DNA of 64,000 bases from UBA961 sp049426725 (lineage in GTDB: Bacteria > Bacteroidota > Ignavibacteria > Kapaibacteriales > UBA961): contig JBMSYN010000008.1 of the NCBI GenBank assembly GCA_049426725.1, positions 1-64,000 on the forward strand, read 5' to 3'. Shown in pieces: positions 55,298 through 63,728 of this stretch. The position numbers and the translations under genes were made by a program. Every line of letters starts with the position of its first letter. Positions within the stretch are counted from its first letter, which is position 1. The notes beneath the pieces are model-generated. The model made no database searches. It was not told where the DNA came from and was given only the letters and a program-made list of their open reading frames with translations.

Positions 55298-57865
55298 ATG
55301 GCATCCTATCCATTTTCACATATTGAATCCAAATGGCAGAAATTTTGGGCAGAGCAAAATATATATGCTGTGACTGAAGATTTTTCCAAACCCAAATATT
55401 ATGTCCTCGACATGTTTCCGTATCCCAGTGGTGCGGGCTTGCATATCGGACATCCCGAAGGATATACCGCAACTGATATCATTGCACGATATAAAACACT
55501 TCGTGGATTCAATGTATTGCATCCAATGGGATTTGATGCATTTGGCTTACCAACGGAACGCTATTCCATGGTAACCGGGATTCATCCGGCAATAGCCACA
55601 GCTGAGAATATTGAGAACTTCAAAAGACAATTGAATTTACTTGGTCTTGGATATGATTGGAATCGCTCGGTGAATACAACCGAACCCGGATATTATAAAT
55701 GGACGCAAGTGATGTTTCTCAAGATTTATAATTCTTGGTATGATGAAACATTGCAAAAAGCACGTCCAATCAATGAATTGCCAATCCCCGAGCATATCAC
55801 AAATCCCACAGAAATTGAAGCATATAAAGATGCCCATCGTCTTGCCTATACAGCGAATATTCCTGTCAATTGGTGTGAGGCTTTGGGAACAGTACTTGCC
55901 AATGAAGAAGTGGATGAATGGAAAGAAAAAGGATATACTGTTGAAAGACGCCCGATGCGCCAATGGATGATTCGCATCACCAAATATGCAGAACGTTTAT
56001 TGCAAGATTTGGAATTGGTTGAATGGCCCACATCAACAAAAGAAATGCAAAAACATTGGATTGGAAAATCCGAAGGGGCTGAGATTACCTTCAACATTGA
56101 TGATCAAAATTCTGTGAATGTTTTTACAACAAGACCGGACACAATCTTCGGTGCAACATATCTTGTGCTAGCTCCTGAACATCCTCTTGTTGACATCATC
56201 ACAAGTGTTGAGCAGAAAGCAGCCATCGAAGAATACCGCGCAGCCGCGGCATTGAAAAGCGATTTGGAAAGGACTGAATTATCTAAAGAAAAAACCGGTG
56301 TGAATACAGGTGCTTATGCAATCAATCCTGCAAATGGACAACCCATTCAGATTTGGATTGCAGATTATGTACTCGCACATTATGGTACCGGTGCAATCAT
56401 GGCAGTTCCCGCTCATGATGAACGCGATCATGCATTTGCAACGCAGTTTGGTCTTCCAATCATTCAAGTGGTGAAACCAACTACTGATTCCCAAATTGAT
56501 ATACAAAAAGAAGCTTTCACTGAATATGCCATATCAATGGCTTCAGATAATCCAAATACGGTGTCTTTTTCAGGTCTGCCTACAGATCAAGCCAAAAAGA
56601 AATGCATTGAATGGCTGGAACAATCCGGCATTGGTCATGGACGCATACAATTCAGATTGCGCGATTGGCTCTTTTCTAGACAGCGCTATTGGGGCGAGCC
56701 AATTCCTATTGTCTATTATGAAGATGGGTCTAAAAGAGCGCTTGAATATGATGAATTGCCCTTGACTTTGCCACAAGTGAAGGAGTATAAGCCGGCCGGA
56801 ACAGGTGAGTCACCTCTTGCGACAGTAGATTCATGGATCAATTGGCATGATCCGAAAACCGGAAAAATTGGCAAACTAGAAACGAATACCATGCCTCAAT
56901 GGGCCGGTTCTTGTTGGTACTATCTACGCTATATGGATCCACATAATCCGGATACATTTTGCGATGCAAACAAAGAAAAGTATTGGTCCGGAAATAAAGA
57001 AGATGCAGGCGCGATTGATTTATATGTTGGCGGTGCAGAACATGCAGTACTGCATTTGCTGTATGCGCGATTCTGGCATAAAGTTTTGTTCGATCACGGG
57101 CTTGTCTCAACCAAAGAGCCATTTGCCAAATTATTTCATCAAGGTTTGATTCTTGGTGAAGATGGAAGAAAGATGTCGAAATCTCTCGGCAATGTTGTCA
57201 ATCCCGATGATATCGTCAAACAATATGGCGCAGACTCTTTGAGACTCTTCGAAATGTTCATGGGTCCGCTCGAAGCAGCAAAACCTTGGTCATCCAAAGG
57301 CGTTGAAGGAGTCAATCGATTTTTGAATCGCGCGTGGAGATTGATTGCAGACGAAGAAGGAAGATTGCTTTCTGCTGTTAAAAAAGGACATCCAGATTCA
57401 CCTGAACTGGAATTCGTGCTTCATTCAACTATAAAGAAAGTTGGTGAAGACATAGAAGCTTTGAGTTTCAATACTGCTATTTCTCAAATGATGATTCTCG
57501 TGAATGAATTCACTGCATGCGAAGTGAGATCATATGAATCATTAAGTTCATTCATTCGCATTTTATCTCCTTTTGCTCCTCATATTGCTGAGGAATTATG
57601 GCAAATTCTTGGACATCAAGATTCAATCACAAAAGCGCAATGGCCTGAATTCAATCCTGATAAATTACAGCAATCTACCATTGAGATTGTATTGCAAGTG
57701 AATTCAAAAATTCGTTCAAGAGCGATAGTCCCGGCTGATGCAACAGAAGATGCACTCAAAGACATTGCGCTGAATGATGAAGTGATCAAAAAACAACTTG
57801 AAGGACTCACCATTCGCAAAGCAATCATTGTTCCAGGTAAACTTGTGAATTTCATCGCCAATTGA
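55298..57865 (+). CDS. leuS: leucyl-tRNA synthetase
   Basis: An 855-residue class Ia synthetase that charges tRNA-Leu. It has HIGH as HIGH (49-52, in GLHIGHPEGYTATD), the CP1 editing domain with TTRPDTIFGAT and GTGAIMAVPAHDERDHAFA, KMSKS (625-629), and a C-terminal tRNA-binding region ending with KAIIVPGKLVNFIAN. I use ATG 55298 (MASYPFSHIESKWQ); the longer frame overlaps the ABC gene and lacks conservation. The permease gene starts one base after its stop. Confidence 0.97.
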   Translation: MASYPFSHIESKWQKFWAEQNIYAVTEDFSKPKYYVLDMFPYPSGAGLHIGHPEGYTATDIIARYKTLRGFNVLHPMGFDAFGLPTERYSMVTGIHPAIATAENIENFKRQLNLLGLGYDWNRSVNTTEPGYYKWTQVMFLKIYNSWYDETLQKARPINELPIPEHITNPTEIEAYKDAHRLAYTANIPVNWCEALGTVLANEEVDEWKEKGYTVERRPMRQWMIRITKYAERLLQDLELVEWPTSTKEMQKHWIGKSEGAEITFNIDDQNSVNVFTTRPDTIFGATYLVLAPEHPLVDIITSVEQKAAIEEYRAAAALKSDLERTELSKEKTGVNTGAYAINPANGQPIQIWIADYVLAHYGTGAIMAVPAHDERDHAFATQFGLPIIQVVKPTTDSQIDIQKEAFTEYAISMASDNPNTVSFSGLPTDQAKKKCIEWLEQSGIGHGRIQFRLRDWLFSRQRYWGEPIPIVYYEDGSKRALEYDELPLTLPQVKEYKPAGTGESPLATVDSWINWHDPKTGKIGKLETNTMPQWAGSCWYYLRYMDPHNPDTFCDANKEKYWSGNKEDAGAIDLYVGGAEHAVLHLLYARFWHKVLFDHGLVSTKEPFAKLFHQGLILGEDGRKMSKSLGNVVNPDDIVKQYGADSLRLFEMFMGPLEAAKPWSSKGVEGVNRFLNRAWRLIADEEGRLLSAVKKGHPDSPELEFVLHSTIKKVGEDIEALSFNTAISQMMILVNEFTACEVRSYESLSSFIRILSPFAPHIAEELWQILGHQDSITKAQWPEFNPDKLQQSTIEIVLQVNSKIRSRAIVPADATEDALKDIALNDEVIKKQLEGLTIRKAIIVPGKLVNFIAN

Positions 57866-57866
57866 G

Positions 57867-59087
57867 ATGTCACCATTCAGACTCATCTATCTTGCACATA
57901 AATTTGGAACCTCGCTGAAAAAGCGAGGTTTCATTGCTTTTACACGGATTGTCGCAATTCTCAGCATATCGATTGGATGCATGGCTTTATTGCTTTCCAT
58001 GGCAATTCTCGATGGCTTTAAACAAGCATTGGAACAGAATGCCGTAAAATTTACGGCGCATATTCGCATTCAATCATTCAATGGAGAAATGCCGCCGCCA
58101 TTACCACAAGCAGTCAATGAATTTCCGGGAATTGCATCTGCAGAAACAGCTTTACAAAAAGAAGGGCTGATAAAAAAACGCGGTGGTGACATAGAAGGTG
58201 TTTTACTGAAAGGCATAGATGATGATTTGGAATTTTCTTCAAGACCCAAGGAATTACGAAAAGGAACATTCACATTCTCGAATGATTCAGTCCGTGAAAT
58301 CATCATCGGTGAACGTCTAGCCGGTACAATGAATATGCAATGCGGTGATACCGCAATCATCACCTCCATGATTACCGATTCTTCCTCTTCAGGAATTCCA
58401 CTTCCGGTTACGCAGAAATATACAATAGTAGGTCTCTATAAAACCGGCATGTCGCAATATGATGAGCTCTATGTATTTCTTCCAAGAAAAGCTTTAACAT
58501 CACTCCTTGGAACCAATGCAGATGCTCGTTCACATTATGAAGTGATGGTGAAACCTGAACATGATATTGCCATCATTGCTCAACAATTGCAAGACATCGT
58601 GCCTTATCCGCTTTTTGTTCAAACTGTTTTTGATTTACATGCCGGAATGTTCCATTGGATTGAATTACAGAAGAAACCCATCCCAATTGTACTCAGTTTA
58701 ATTGGCATCGTTGCAGTGATGAATATTCTTACAAGCTTGCTCATCATCGTTATTGAAAAAACAAGAAGTATTGGCATCCTAAAATCATTGGGCATGAAAC
58801 CAAGTTCAATTATGATCGTATTTTCCATGCAGGGTCTTGGATTGGGAATTGCGGGAATCGCATTAGGTTGCTTTTGTAGTTATGGATTGTGCATGCTTCA
58901 ACAACATTATGAAATCATCAAGCTCAATGGTGATCTCTACTTCATAGATACACTCCCCATCGCAATGAAAGCTTGGCATTATTATCTTGTTTGTGGATCC
59001 GCCTTATTATTATCTTTTCTCTCAACATTCATCCCATCATTCATCGCGGCACGCATCTCTCCAACAACATCATTGCGATTCAGATAA
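57867..59087 (+). CDS. LolC/LolE-family ABC transporter permease
   Basis: A 406-residue membrane protein. It has one N-terminal helix (about 27-48), a large periplasmic domain, and three C-terminal helices (FtsX fold) with the coupling segment IEKTRSIGILKSLGMKPSSI. This matches LolC/E, which extract lipoproteins from the inner membrane for sorting, consistent with the many lipoproteins here. The opening FIAFTRIVAILSISIGCMALLLSMAILDGF is characteristic. No LolD ATPase adjoins it. Its last 8 bases overlap folA on the other strand. Confidence 0.85.
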   Translation: MSPFRLIYLAHKFGTSLKKRGFIAFTRIVAILSISIGCMALLLSMAILDGFKQALEQNAVKFTAHIRIQSFNGEMPPPLPQAVNEFPGIASAETALQKEGLIKKRGGDIEGVLLKGIDDDLEFSSRPKELRKGTFTFSNDSVREIIIGERLAGTMNMQCGDTAIITSMITDSSSSGIPLPVTQKYTIVGLYKTGMSQYDELYVFLPRKALTSLLGTNADARSHYEVMVKPEHDIAIIAQQLQDIVPYPLFVQTVFDLHAGMFHWIELQKKPIPIVLSLIGIVAVMNILTSLLIIVIEKTRSIGILKSLGMKPSSIMIVFSMQGLGLGIAGIALGCFCSYGLCMLQQHYEIIKLNGDLYFIDTLPIAMKAWHYYLVCGSALLLSFLSTFIPSFIAARISPTTSLRFR

Positions 59088-59577
59088 TCTTCTCATAGCG
59101 CTGATAAATGATATCCGTTTGAGTTGAAGGATCCCTAAAACATCTTGAACTGACAATGTGATGATTCTTTGGTTTGAATGCGTAAAATGTGTCTGCTTTT
59201 GGTGACATCATGATACGACTCAGATGTATCACAGAACATTCATGGATGGCTTCTTCAAAGATCTGTACGCCCCCAATCAAAAACACTTTATTGACAGACA
59301 ATTCACTCGCTCTTTTGATGGCATGATCCATGCTTGGAACAATGTCGATTCCTTCAATAGCAGACATGTTACGGGAGATGACAATATGATGTCGATTGGA
59401 CAATATATGTGGAAGTGATTCAAATGTTCTCCGCCCCATGATCAACAGATGGCCTTCAGTGTACTCTTTGAATAATGCTAATTCTGATGGTAAATGCCAC
59501 GGCAATTCCCCATTCAACCCCATTGCATTATTGAGTCCGATGGCAAGGATGGCTTCAAGTGAGAAAGGTTGCGACAT
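59080..59577 (-). CDS. folA: dihydrofolate reductase
   Basis: FolA reduces dihydrofolate to tetrahydrofolate and is the trimethoprim target. The 165-residue protein has LEAILAIGLNNAMGLNGELPWHLPSEL (substrate and M20 loop), MGRRTFESLP, IVISR and FLIGGVQIFEEAI. Thymidylate synthase is not adjacent. It starts at TGATG with the muconolactone-isomerase-like gene, downstream of the aldehyde dehydrogenase, so the three are likely co-transcribed. Confidence 0.94.
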   Translation of the reverse strand: MSQPFSLEAILAIGLNNAMGLNGELPWHLPSELALFKEYTEGHLLIMGRRTFESLPHILSNRHHIVISRNMSAIEGIDIVPSMDHAIKRASELSVNKVFLIGGVQIFEEAIHECSVIHLSRIMMSPKADTFYAFKPKNHHIVSSRCFRDPSTQTDIIYQRYEKII

Positions 59578-59873
59578 CAGTTCAATGACATTGGAAACAC
59601 ATAGTGAGCAGCATTATGATGGAACATCGCTTCTTCAATTTCAATGTCCATGAATGCCTTCATCGGAAACTTGTCGATATATGATTCTATTTCATATAAA
59701 CTATCACCAAACATCGTCACCCAAAGCATTGTTCTGTCAATCGACAATGTATAGGTTGATACCACGCCTCTTCCCATCAATTTATTGATATATGCTCTTT
59801 GTGATGGAATGAGCGACATGAATTCAGGGGTATATTCTTCCGGCAAAGTGATATTGACCATATAACATTTCAT
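59577..59873 (-). CDS. small muconolactone-isomerase-like protein
   Basis: A 98-residue protein that looks like a dimeric alpha/beta-barrel of the muconolactone delta-isomerase/YciI kind. It has an opening strand MKCYMVNITLP, a helix SQRAYINKLMGRGVV, a strand pair TYTLSIDRTMLWVTM, a helix DSLYEIESYIDKFPM and a final strand KAFMDIEIEEAMFHH. The start at 59873 lies four bases after the aldehyde dehydrogenase stop; a longer frame would run antiparallel to nothing but inside that gene. The context with an aldehyde dehydrogenase makes a catabolic role possible, but the family call is moderate. Confidence 0.6.
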   Translation of the reverse strand: MKCYMVNITLPEEYTPEFMSLIPSQRAYINKLMGRGVVSTYTLSIDRTMLWVTMFGDSLYEIESYIDKFPMKAFMDIEIEEAMFHHNAAHYVFPMSLN

Positions 59874-59877
59874 TTTT

Positions 59878-61278
59878 TCATCTCCGTATATGTTGAGAAT
59901 GAAATACCAACATTTTTTCTCTTGAATATTCTTTGATTGTATGGGGAATTCCTCCCCATCCCAATCCTGATAGATTTCTACCGCCAAAAGGCATCCAATC
60001 AACACGAAAAGCCGTGTGATCATTATGCATCACCGCACTTGCATTGAGTGAAGTCATAACTTTCAATGCAATATCAGTATTATTTGTAAATATTGATGCT
60101 TGAAATCCAAATGGCGAAGAATTGATCTGATGTATTGCTTCATCCATATCTGAATATGCGCTCACACATAGTACAGGACCAAATATTTCTGCATTCATAA
60201 CTTTTGCATTCACAGGTGATTGTAATAACACTGTTGGCTCATGAATTGTTTCAGAAAGAGATTTTCCACCACATATGATTTGAGCGCCACCTGTAACAGC
60301 TTCCTGTATCCATGATTGCACTCTTTTCACTTCATTGGGGTGAATGAGTGGTCCACCCTCGCTATCAGTTTTCAATGGATCTCCAATATTGAATCTCGAA
60401 ACCCTCTGTCGCAATGAAGAAATCACTGCTTCCAAATGTGATACATGAACATAAAGGTGCTGCGTACTCACACAAACTTGTCCTGAATGATACATTGATC
60501 CTTTCACGATTTTTTCAACATAGTCATCAATATGCACATCGCTTGCAAGAATGCTAGGAGCCAAGCCCCCATGCTCTAAAGCACATCGCATCCCGGGAGC
60601 AAGCAAGGAGCGCAATTTCCAGCCTATCTCTGCGGAACCGATGAAAGACAAAAAAGCGATGCGAGAATCAGACACAAGTTTTTGTGCAAGCGTAGCTTTA
60701 CAAATCAATGGTTGACACCATTCTTTTGGTAAACCGGCTTGATGTACCATGTCAATGAATGTAAGACATGTCCTTGGTGTTGAACTCGCTGGCTTTATGA
60801 TCACAGGCGCACCAACCGCTATTGCGGGAATCACTTGATGAACAATCAAATTCAAAGGATGATTAAATGCGCTGATTGCGAACACAACACCAATCGGCTC
60901 ATGTATAGTGAATGCAAGTTTATGTTGCGATGAAGCGGTAATCCCCATTGGAATTTCTGTTCCATGCATAGTGCGCATTGTATCAATTGTGCTTTTTACA
61001 CCTTGAATTGCTCGCAATACTTCCACTTTTGAATCAAGATATGGCTTACCACCTTCTCTTGCTGCCATGATTGTCAATGACTCCAGCGATGATTCCATCA
61101 TTGGAATCAATCGTTCGAGTATTTCTATTCTCTCATGCAAGGGAATGATTTGTGATGGTGTTGTCAATTCAAATGCACGTTTTACCATTCTTTCTGCATC
61201 TTGCTCAGAATGCATCGGCACAGAATCAATCAACTCGCGAGTAAATGGTGAAAATACTTGTAATATTTCGTTGTTCAT
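59878..61278 (-). CDS. aldehyde dehydrogenase, sulfo-/lactaldehyde-dehydrogenase-like
   Basis: A 466-residue NAD(P)+ aldehyde dehydrogenase: AFNHPLNL (137-144, NHP in place of NFP), IIKPASSTPRT, catalytic E235 (LEHGGLAP) and C269 (HSGQVCVSTQ), and EIFGPVLCV. The NHPLNL plus SGQVCVSTQ pattern is seen in lactaldehyde, sulfoacetaldehyde and phosphonoacetaldehyde dehydrogenase relatives, so the substrate is open. It differs clearly from the ALDH8-type enzyme at 28159. It heads a three-gene unit with the small isomerase-like gene and folA. Confidence 0.85.
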   Translation of the reverse strand: MNNEILQVFSPFTRELIDSVPMHSEQDAERMVKRAFELTTPSQIIPLHERIEILERLIPMMESSLESLTIMAAREGGKPYLDSKVEVLRAIQGVKSTIDTMRTMHGTEIPMGITASSQHKLAFTIHEPIGVVFAISAFNHPLNLIVHQVIPAIAVGAPVIIKPASSTPRTCLTFIDMVHQAGLPKEWCQPLICKATLAQKLVSDSRIAFLSFIGSAEIGWKLRSLLAPGMRCALEHGGLAPSILASDVHIDDYVEKIVKGSMYHSGQVCVSTQHLYVHVSHLEAVISSLRQRVSRFNIGDPLKTDSEGGPLIHPNEVKRVQSWIQEAVTGGAQIICGGKSLSETIHEPTVLLQSPVNAKVMNAEIFGPVLCVSAYSDMDEAIHQINSSPFGFQASIFTNNTDIALKVMTSLNASAVMHNDHTAFRVDWMPFGGRNLSGLGWGGIPHTIKEYSREKMLVFHSQHIRR

Positions 61279-61330
61279 GTGTTCTCTTTATAATTACTCA
61301 TCCGAAATTACAAAACAGGCGATTGCAATC

Positions 61331-61379
61331 TAAAAAAGAATGGCGCATCATCTGTTCTAGATGAACAAATGATACGCCA
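61331..61379 (-). terminator. rho-independent terminator after yceI
   Basis: A 17-base-pair stem with two mismatches (TGGCG...GTTC / GAAC...CGCCA, 61341-61379) closes a five-base loop. On the minus strand it is followed by TTCTTTTTTA. It lies 21 bases past the yceI stop at 61400, and would insulate yceI from the aldehyde dehydrogenase operon downstream. Confidence 0.82.
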
Positions 61380-61399
61380 TCAGGCTATCAGTGGGATAT

Positions 61400-61984
61400 T
61401 TATTTTGTGATTTCTATATTAGCCACAAGATCAACCACATCACCGACTACTGCACCACCTTGATCAAGCATTTTGCTCCAAGATACACCATAGTCTTTAC
61501 GATTGATTTTACCTGTGATTTTGAAACCAGCAACTGTTTGACCCCATGGACTTTTCTGCATTCCACCATACTTAACATCAAGTGTTACAGGCTTTGTAAC
61601 ACCACGCATTGTGAAGTCGCCGGATAGTTTATAGGTACCTTTACCAGTCTTCTTCATGGATTTGCTTTTGAATGTAATTGTTGGATGATTTGCCACATCA
61701 AAGAAGTCGCCACTGCGCAAATGCTCATCACGTTTTGCATCATCGGTATTGATTGAGGTTGCCTTGATGGTTACATCAATTTTGGCATCTGAAAAGTCAT
61801 CTTTGTCAGAGGCAACATTTACAGAAAAGTCACCAAATTTTCCATCAGCTTCCGACACAACCATATGGCTCACTGAAAATTTGATGGATGAGTGGGATCT
61901 GTCAAGATTCCATTTTGTGTTTTGTGCATTTGATGACATTGCACCAAATACGAGGACTGCGATCATTGCAATCAGATTTTTCAT
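61400..61984 (-). CDS. YceI-family periplasmic lipid-binding-like protein
   Basis: A 194-residue exported protein. ATG 61984 gives the signal MKNLIAMIAVLVFGAMSSNA-Q. The mature part is a lipocalin-like YceI barrel: WNLDRSHSSIKFSVSHMVVSEADGKFGDF, RDEHLRSGDFFDVANHPTITFKS, LSGDFTMRGVTKPVTLDV. YceI proteins bind isoprenoid or other lipids in a tunnel. It lies 65 bases downstream of marR in the same direction, a pairing often seen in Bacteroidota. It may therefore be controlled by that regulator, and a strong terminator follows. Confidence 0.92.
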   Translation of the reverse strand: MKNLIAMIAVLVFGAMSSNAQNTKWNLDRSHSSIKFSVSHMVVSEADGKFGDFSVNVASDKDDFSDAKIDVTIKATSINTDDAKRDEHLRSGDFFDVANHPTITFKSKSMKKTGKGTYKLSGDFTMRGVTKPVTLDVKYGGMQKSPWGQTVAGFKITGKINRKDYGVSWSKMLDQGGAVVGDVVDLVANIEITK

Positions 61985-62049
61985 GATAACTCCGAAAATG
62001 TGTGAATAGTGAAAAAGTGAAAAGTTTTGTAGTAAAACACTAAGTATAC

Positions 62050-62535
62050 TCAATGTGATTCCTTGTCTTTCATCTCATGAGCAATAATTCTTCCGCATAA
62101 GTCTGCAAGTTTTGTCAACTCTGTTTTATTGTACAAGGCATCTAACTCTTTTGAAAATGTTTGCATAGGTTCATGCAATTCAATGAGTGTTTTTTTGCCT
62201 TTTTCTGTAATCCTTGTCAGCGATACTCTTTTGTCAACTTTTGAAGTAATACGCTCCGCCATGCCCTGTGCAACCAAGCCATCTATGAGCCTTGTGGCAT
62301 CTGGAGCTTTCTCGAGCATTCTTTCAATGATTTCTTTTCTGCTATAGCCTTCGGGATTTCCTTTTAGGATCCGCAAGATATTGTACTGCGAATGAGTCAA
62401 TCTTTTTGAAACGCAAACGGTCAATTGCCTCCTTTTAATGATATCCGCGGCAACCAAAATACTTAGAATGGCTTGCTGAATCTCTGATTCAAACCGCTTT
62501 TGCTTCAATCGAATATGTAATGGCGAATCTTCCAT
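62050..62535 (-). CDS. MarR-family transcriptional regulator
   Basis: A 161-residue winged-helix repressor: LTHSQYNILRILKGNPEGYSRKEIIERM (helix-turn-helix), then LIDGLVAQGMAERITSKVDKRVSLTRITEKGKK (recognition and wing). N- and C-terminal helices form the dimer. The start at 62535 (MEDSPLHIRLK) fits family length. The -7 box TATATTTG ends only four bases before this ATG, so the mRNA may be leaderless. A 32-base near-perfect palindrome lies in the promoter spacer and reaches the -33 element, which suggests autoregulation. Effector unknown. Confidence 0.9.
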   Translation of the reverse strand: MEDSPLHIRLKQKRFESEIQQAILSILVAADIIKRRQLTVCVSKRLTHSQYNILRILKGNPEGYSRKEIIERMLEKAPDATRLIDGLVAQGMAERITSKVDKRVSLTRITEKGKKTLIELHEPMQTFSKELDALYNKTELTKLADLCGRIIAHEMKDKESH

Positions 62536-62539
62536 GACA

Positions 62540-62571
62540 CAAATATATGTGTTTGAACATATATGTTCCAA
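62540..62571 (-). promoter_or_regulatory. marR promoter
   Basis: On the minus strand TTG (62571-62569), 21 bases, then TATATTTG (62547-62540), a full match to the Bacteroidota -7 box with acceptable spacing. The palindrome at 62546-62577 covers the -33 element and the spacer, so bound repressor would block polymerase. Confidence 0.55.
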
Positions 62572-62577
62572 CACATA
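62546..62577. promoter_or_regulatory. 32-bp palindromic operator, probably for MarR
   Basis: The two 16-base arms match at 15 of 16 positions; only 62554/62569 disagrees. The centre is the perfect 12-mer AACATATATGTT, extended on both sides by GAAC/GTTC and TATGTGTT/AACACATA. It lies 11 bases before the marR start and within the marR promoter, also upstream of the divergent DUF1801 gene at 62623. Size and symmetry fit a MarR dimer or a pair of dimers. Confidence 0.72.
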
Positions 62578-62622
62578 ATTAATTTTTCTAAATTCAATCC
62601 ATAACTCTTTCAGCATTTTCTC

Positions 62623-63213
62623 ATGAACCATGTTTTTGACTCATACTTTCAGCGTTTTACCGGAATACAGCTTGAAAGGCTAAAAGAAATGCACTCCATT
62701 TTACAAGCTGCACTTCCCGATGCAGAGGAATGCATTTCTTATGGAATGCCGGCATTTCGCATGTCTGCGGTTTTGGTGTATTTTGCCGGAAATGCTCATC
62801 ATGTAGGATTTTATCCTACTTCTTCCGGCATCAGTGCTTTTAAGAAAGAACTTGGAAAGTGGAAATTCTCAAAAGGAGCGATTCAGTTTCCTTATGAGCA
62901 AAAACTACCCCGCCGGTTGATCAAAAGAATTGCGAATATGCGAAGGAAGGAAGTAGAAGGATCTGCGAAGAAGAAATGTCTTTTGAAGAGTGATATTCGT
63001 ACATCCAAGAGATATGATGCTGCGATTCAAAAAATAGAGATTGTAATTCTCAAATCAGGTTTACCGAAACCAGCTTTGAGAGCACTGATTGACCATGATA
63101 TACAAACAGTCAAGTCACTTAGAACATTTGATGATTCCGCATTACTTTCCATGCATGGCATAGGACCAAAAGCATTGCATATCATCAAGAGATTGATTCA
63201 TTCGCACAGTTGA
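62623..63213 (+). CDS. DUF1801 protein with C-terminal RNA-polymerase-alpha-CTD-like helix-hairpin domain
   Basis: A 196-residue two-domain protein. Residues 1-115 match DUF1801 (YdhG-like): LPDAEECISYGMPAFR, VYFAGNAHHVGFYP, FSKGAIQFPYEQKLPRRLIKRI. Residues about 145-193 look like the alpha-CTD helix-hairpin fold (LPKPALRALIDHDIQTVKSL, MHGIGPKALHIIKRLI). The DUF1801 function is unsettled; some relatives are called iron chaperones. The second domain suggests nucleic-acid binding. It is divergent from marR across the palindrome, and its last 29 bases overlap the VOC gene. Confidence 0.82.
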   Translation: MNHVFDSYFQRFTGIQLERLKEMHSILQAALPDAEECISYGMPAFRMSAVLVYFAGNAHHVGFYPTSSGISAFKKELGKWKFSKGAIQFPYEQKLPRRLIKRIANMRRKEVEGSAKKKCLLKSDIRTSKRYDAAIQKIEIVILKSGLPKPALRALIDHDIQTVKSLRTFDDSALLSMHGIGPKALHIIKRLIHSHS

Positions 63214-63631
63214 CCATCCAATAGATTCCATACTTGTCTTGTACATGACCATAATAAGCTCCCCAAAACATTTCTTGAAGGGGTTGTAGCACTTTGCCCC
63301 CATCGCTGAGTGCATGAAACAATCTATCTGCTTCTTCTCGTGAATCAGGTTCAAGATTGATATTGACATTATTCCCCTGTTGTACCGTAAATCCCATTTC
63401 AGGAGGTGCATCTGTTCCCATGAGAATGAAACCACCGGTGATTTCTAATTCCACATGCACAATCATAGCTTTTAGTGTTTCGCTCATGGGTGGAGCGCCT
63501 TCAATATGCGGCATGTCGCCAAAGCGAGCGATGCCATCATTGCCGAATTCCCCACCAAAAACAGATTTGTAAAAATTGAATGCTTGCTCGGTATTACCCG
63601 AAAAATTGAGATAAATGCTCGTTCTTGACAT
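63185..63631 (-). CDS. PhnB-like VOC-superfamily protein
   Basis: A 148-residue vicinal-oxygen-chelate fold protein of the PhnB/YjdN type: SIYLNFSGNTEQAFNFYKSVFGGEF opening, GFILMGTDAPP in the middle and FWGAYYGHVQDKYGIYWMVN at the end. Such proteins lack a known reaction. I use ATG 63631 (MSRTSIYLNF) rather than a start eight codons upstream. It is monocistronic and convergent with the DUF1801 gene. Confidence 0.85.
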   Translation of the reverse strand: MSRTSIYLNFSGNTEQAFNFYKSVFGGEFGNDGIARFGDMPHIEGAPPMSETLKAMIVHVELEITGGFILMGTDAPPEMGFTVQQGNNVNINLEPDSREEADRLFHALSDGGKVLQPLQEMFWGAYYGHVQDKYGIYWMVNCANESIS

Positions 63632-63728
63632 AAAGCAGTCTACAATGTGATACAATTCAGTGTTTTTTGATTTATAGTAAGTCTTTAAAATATGCTAATT
63701 TCGCCATATCAAAATTGAATATTCTGCC

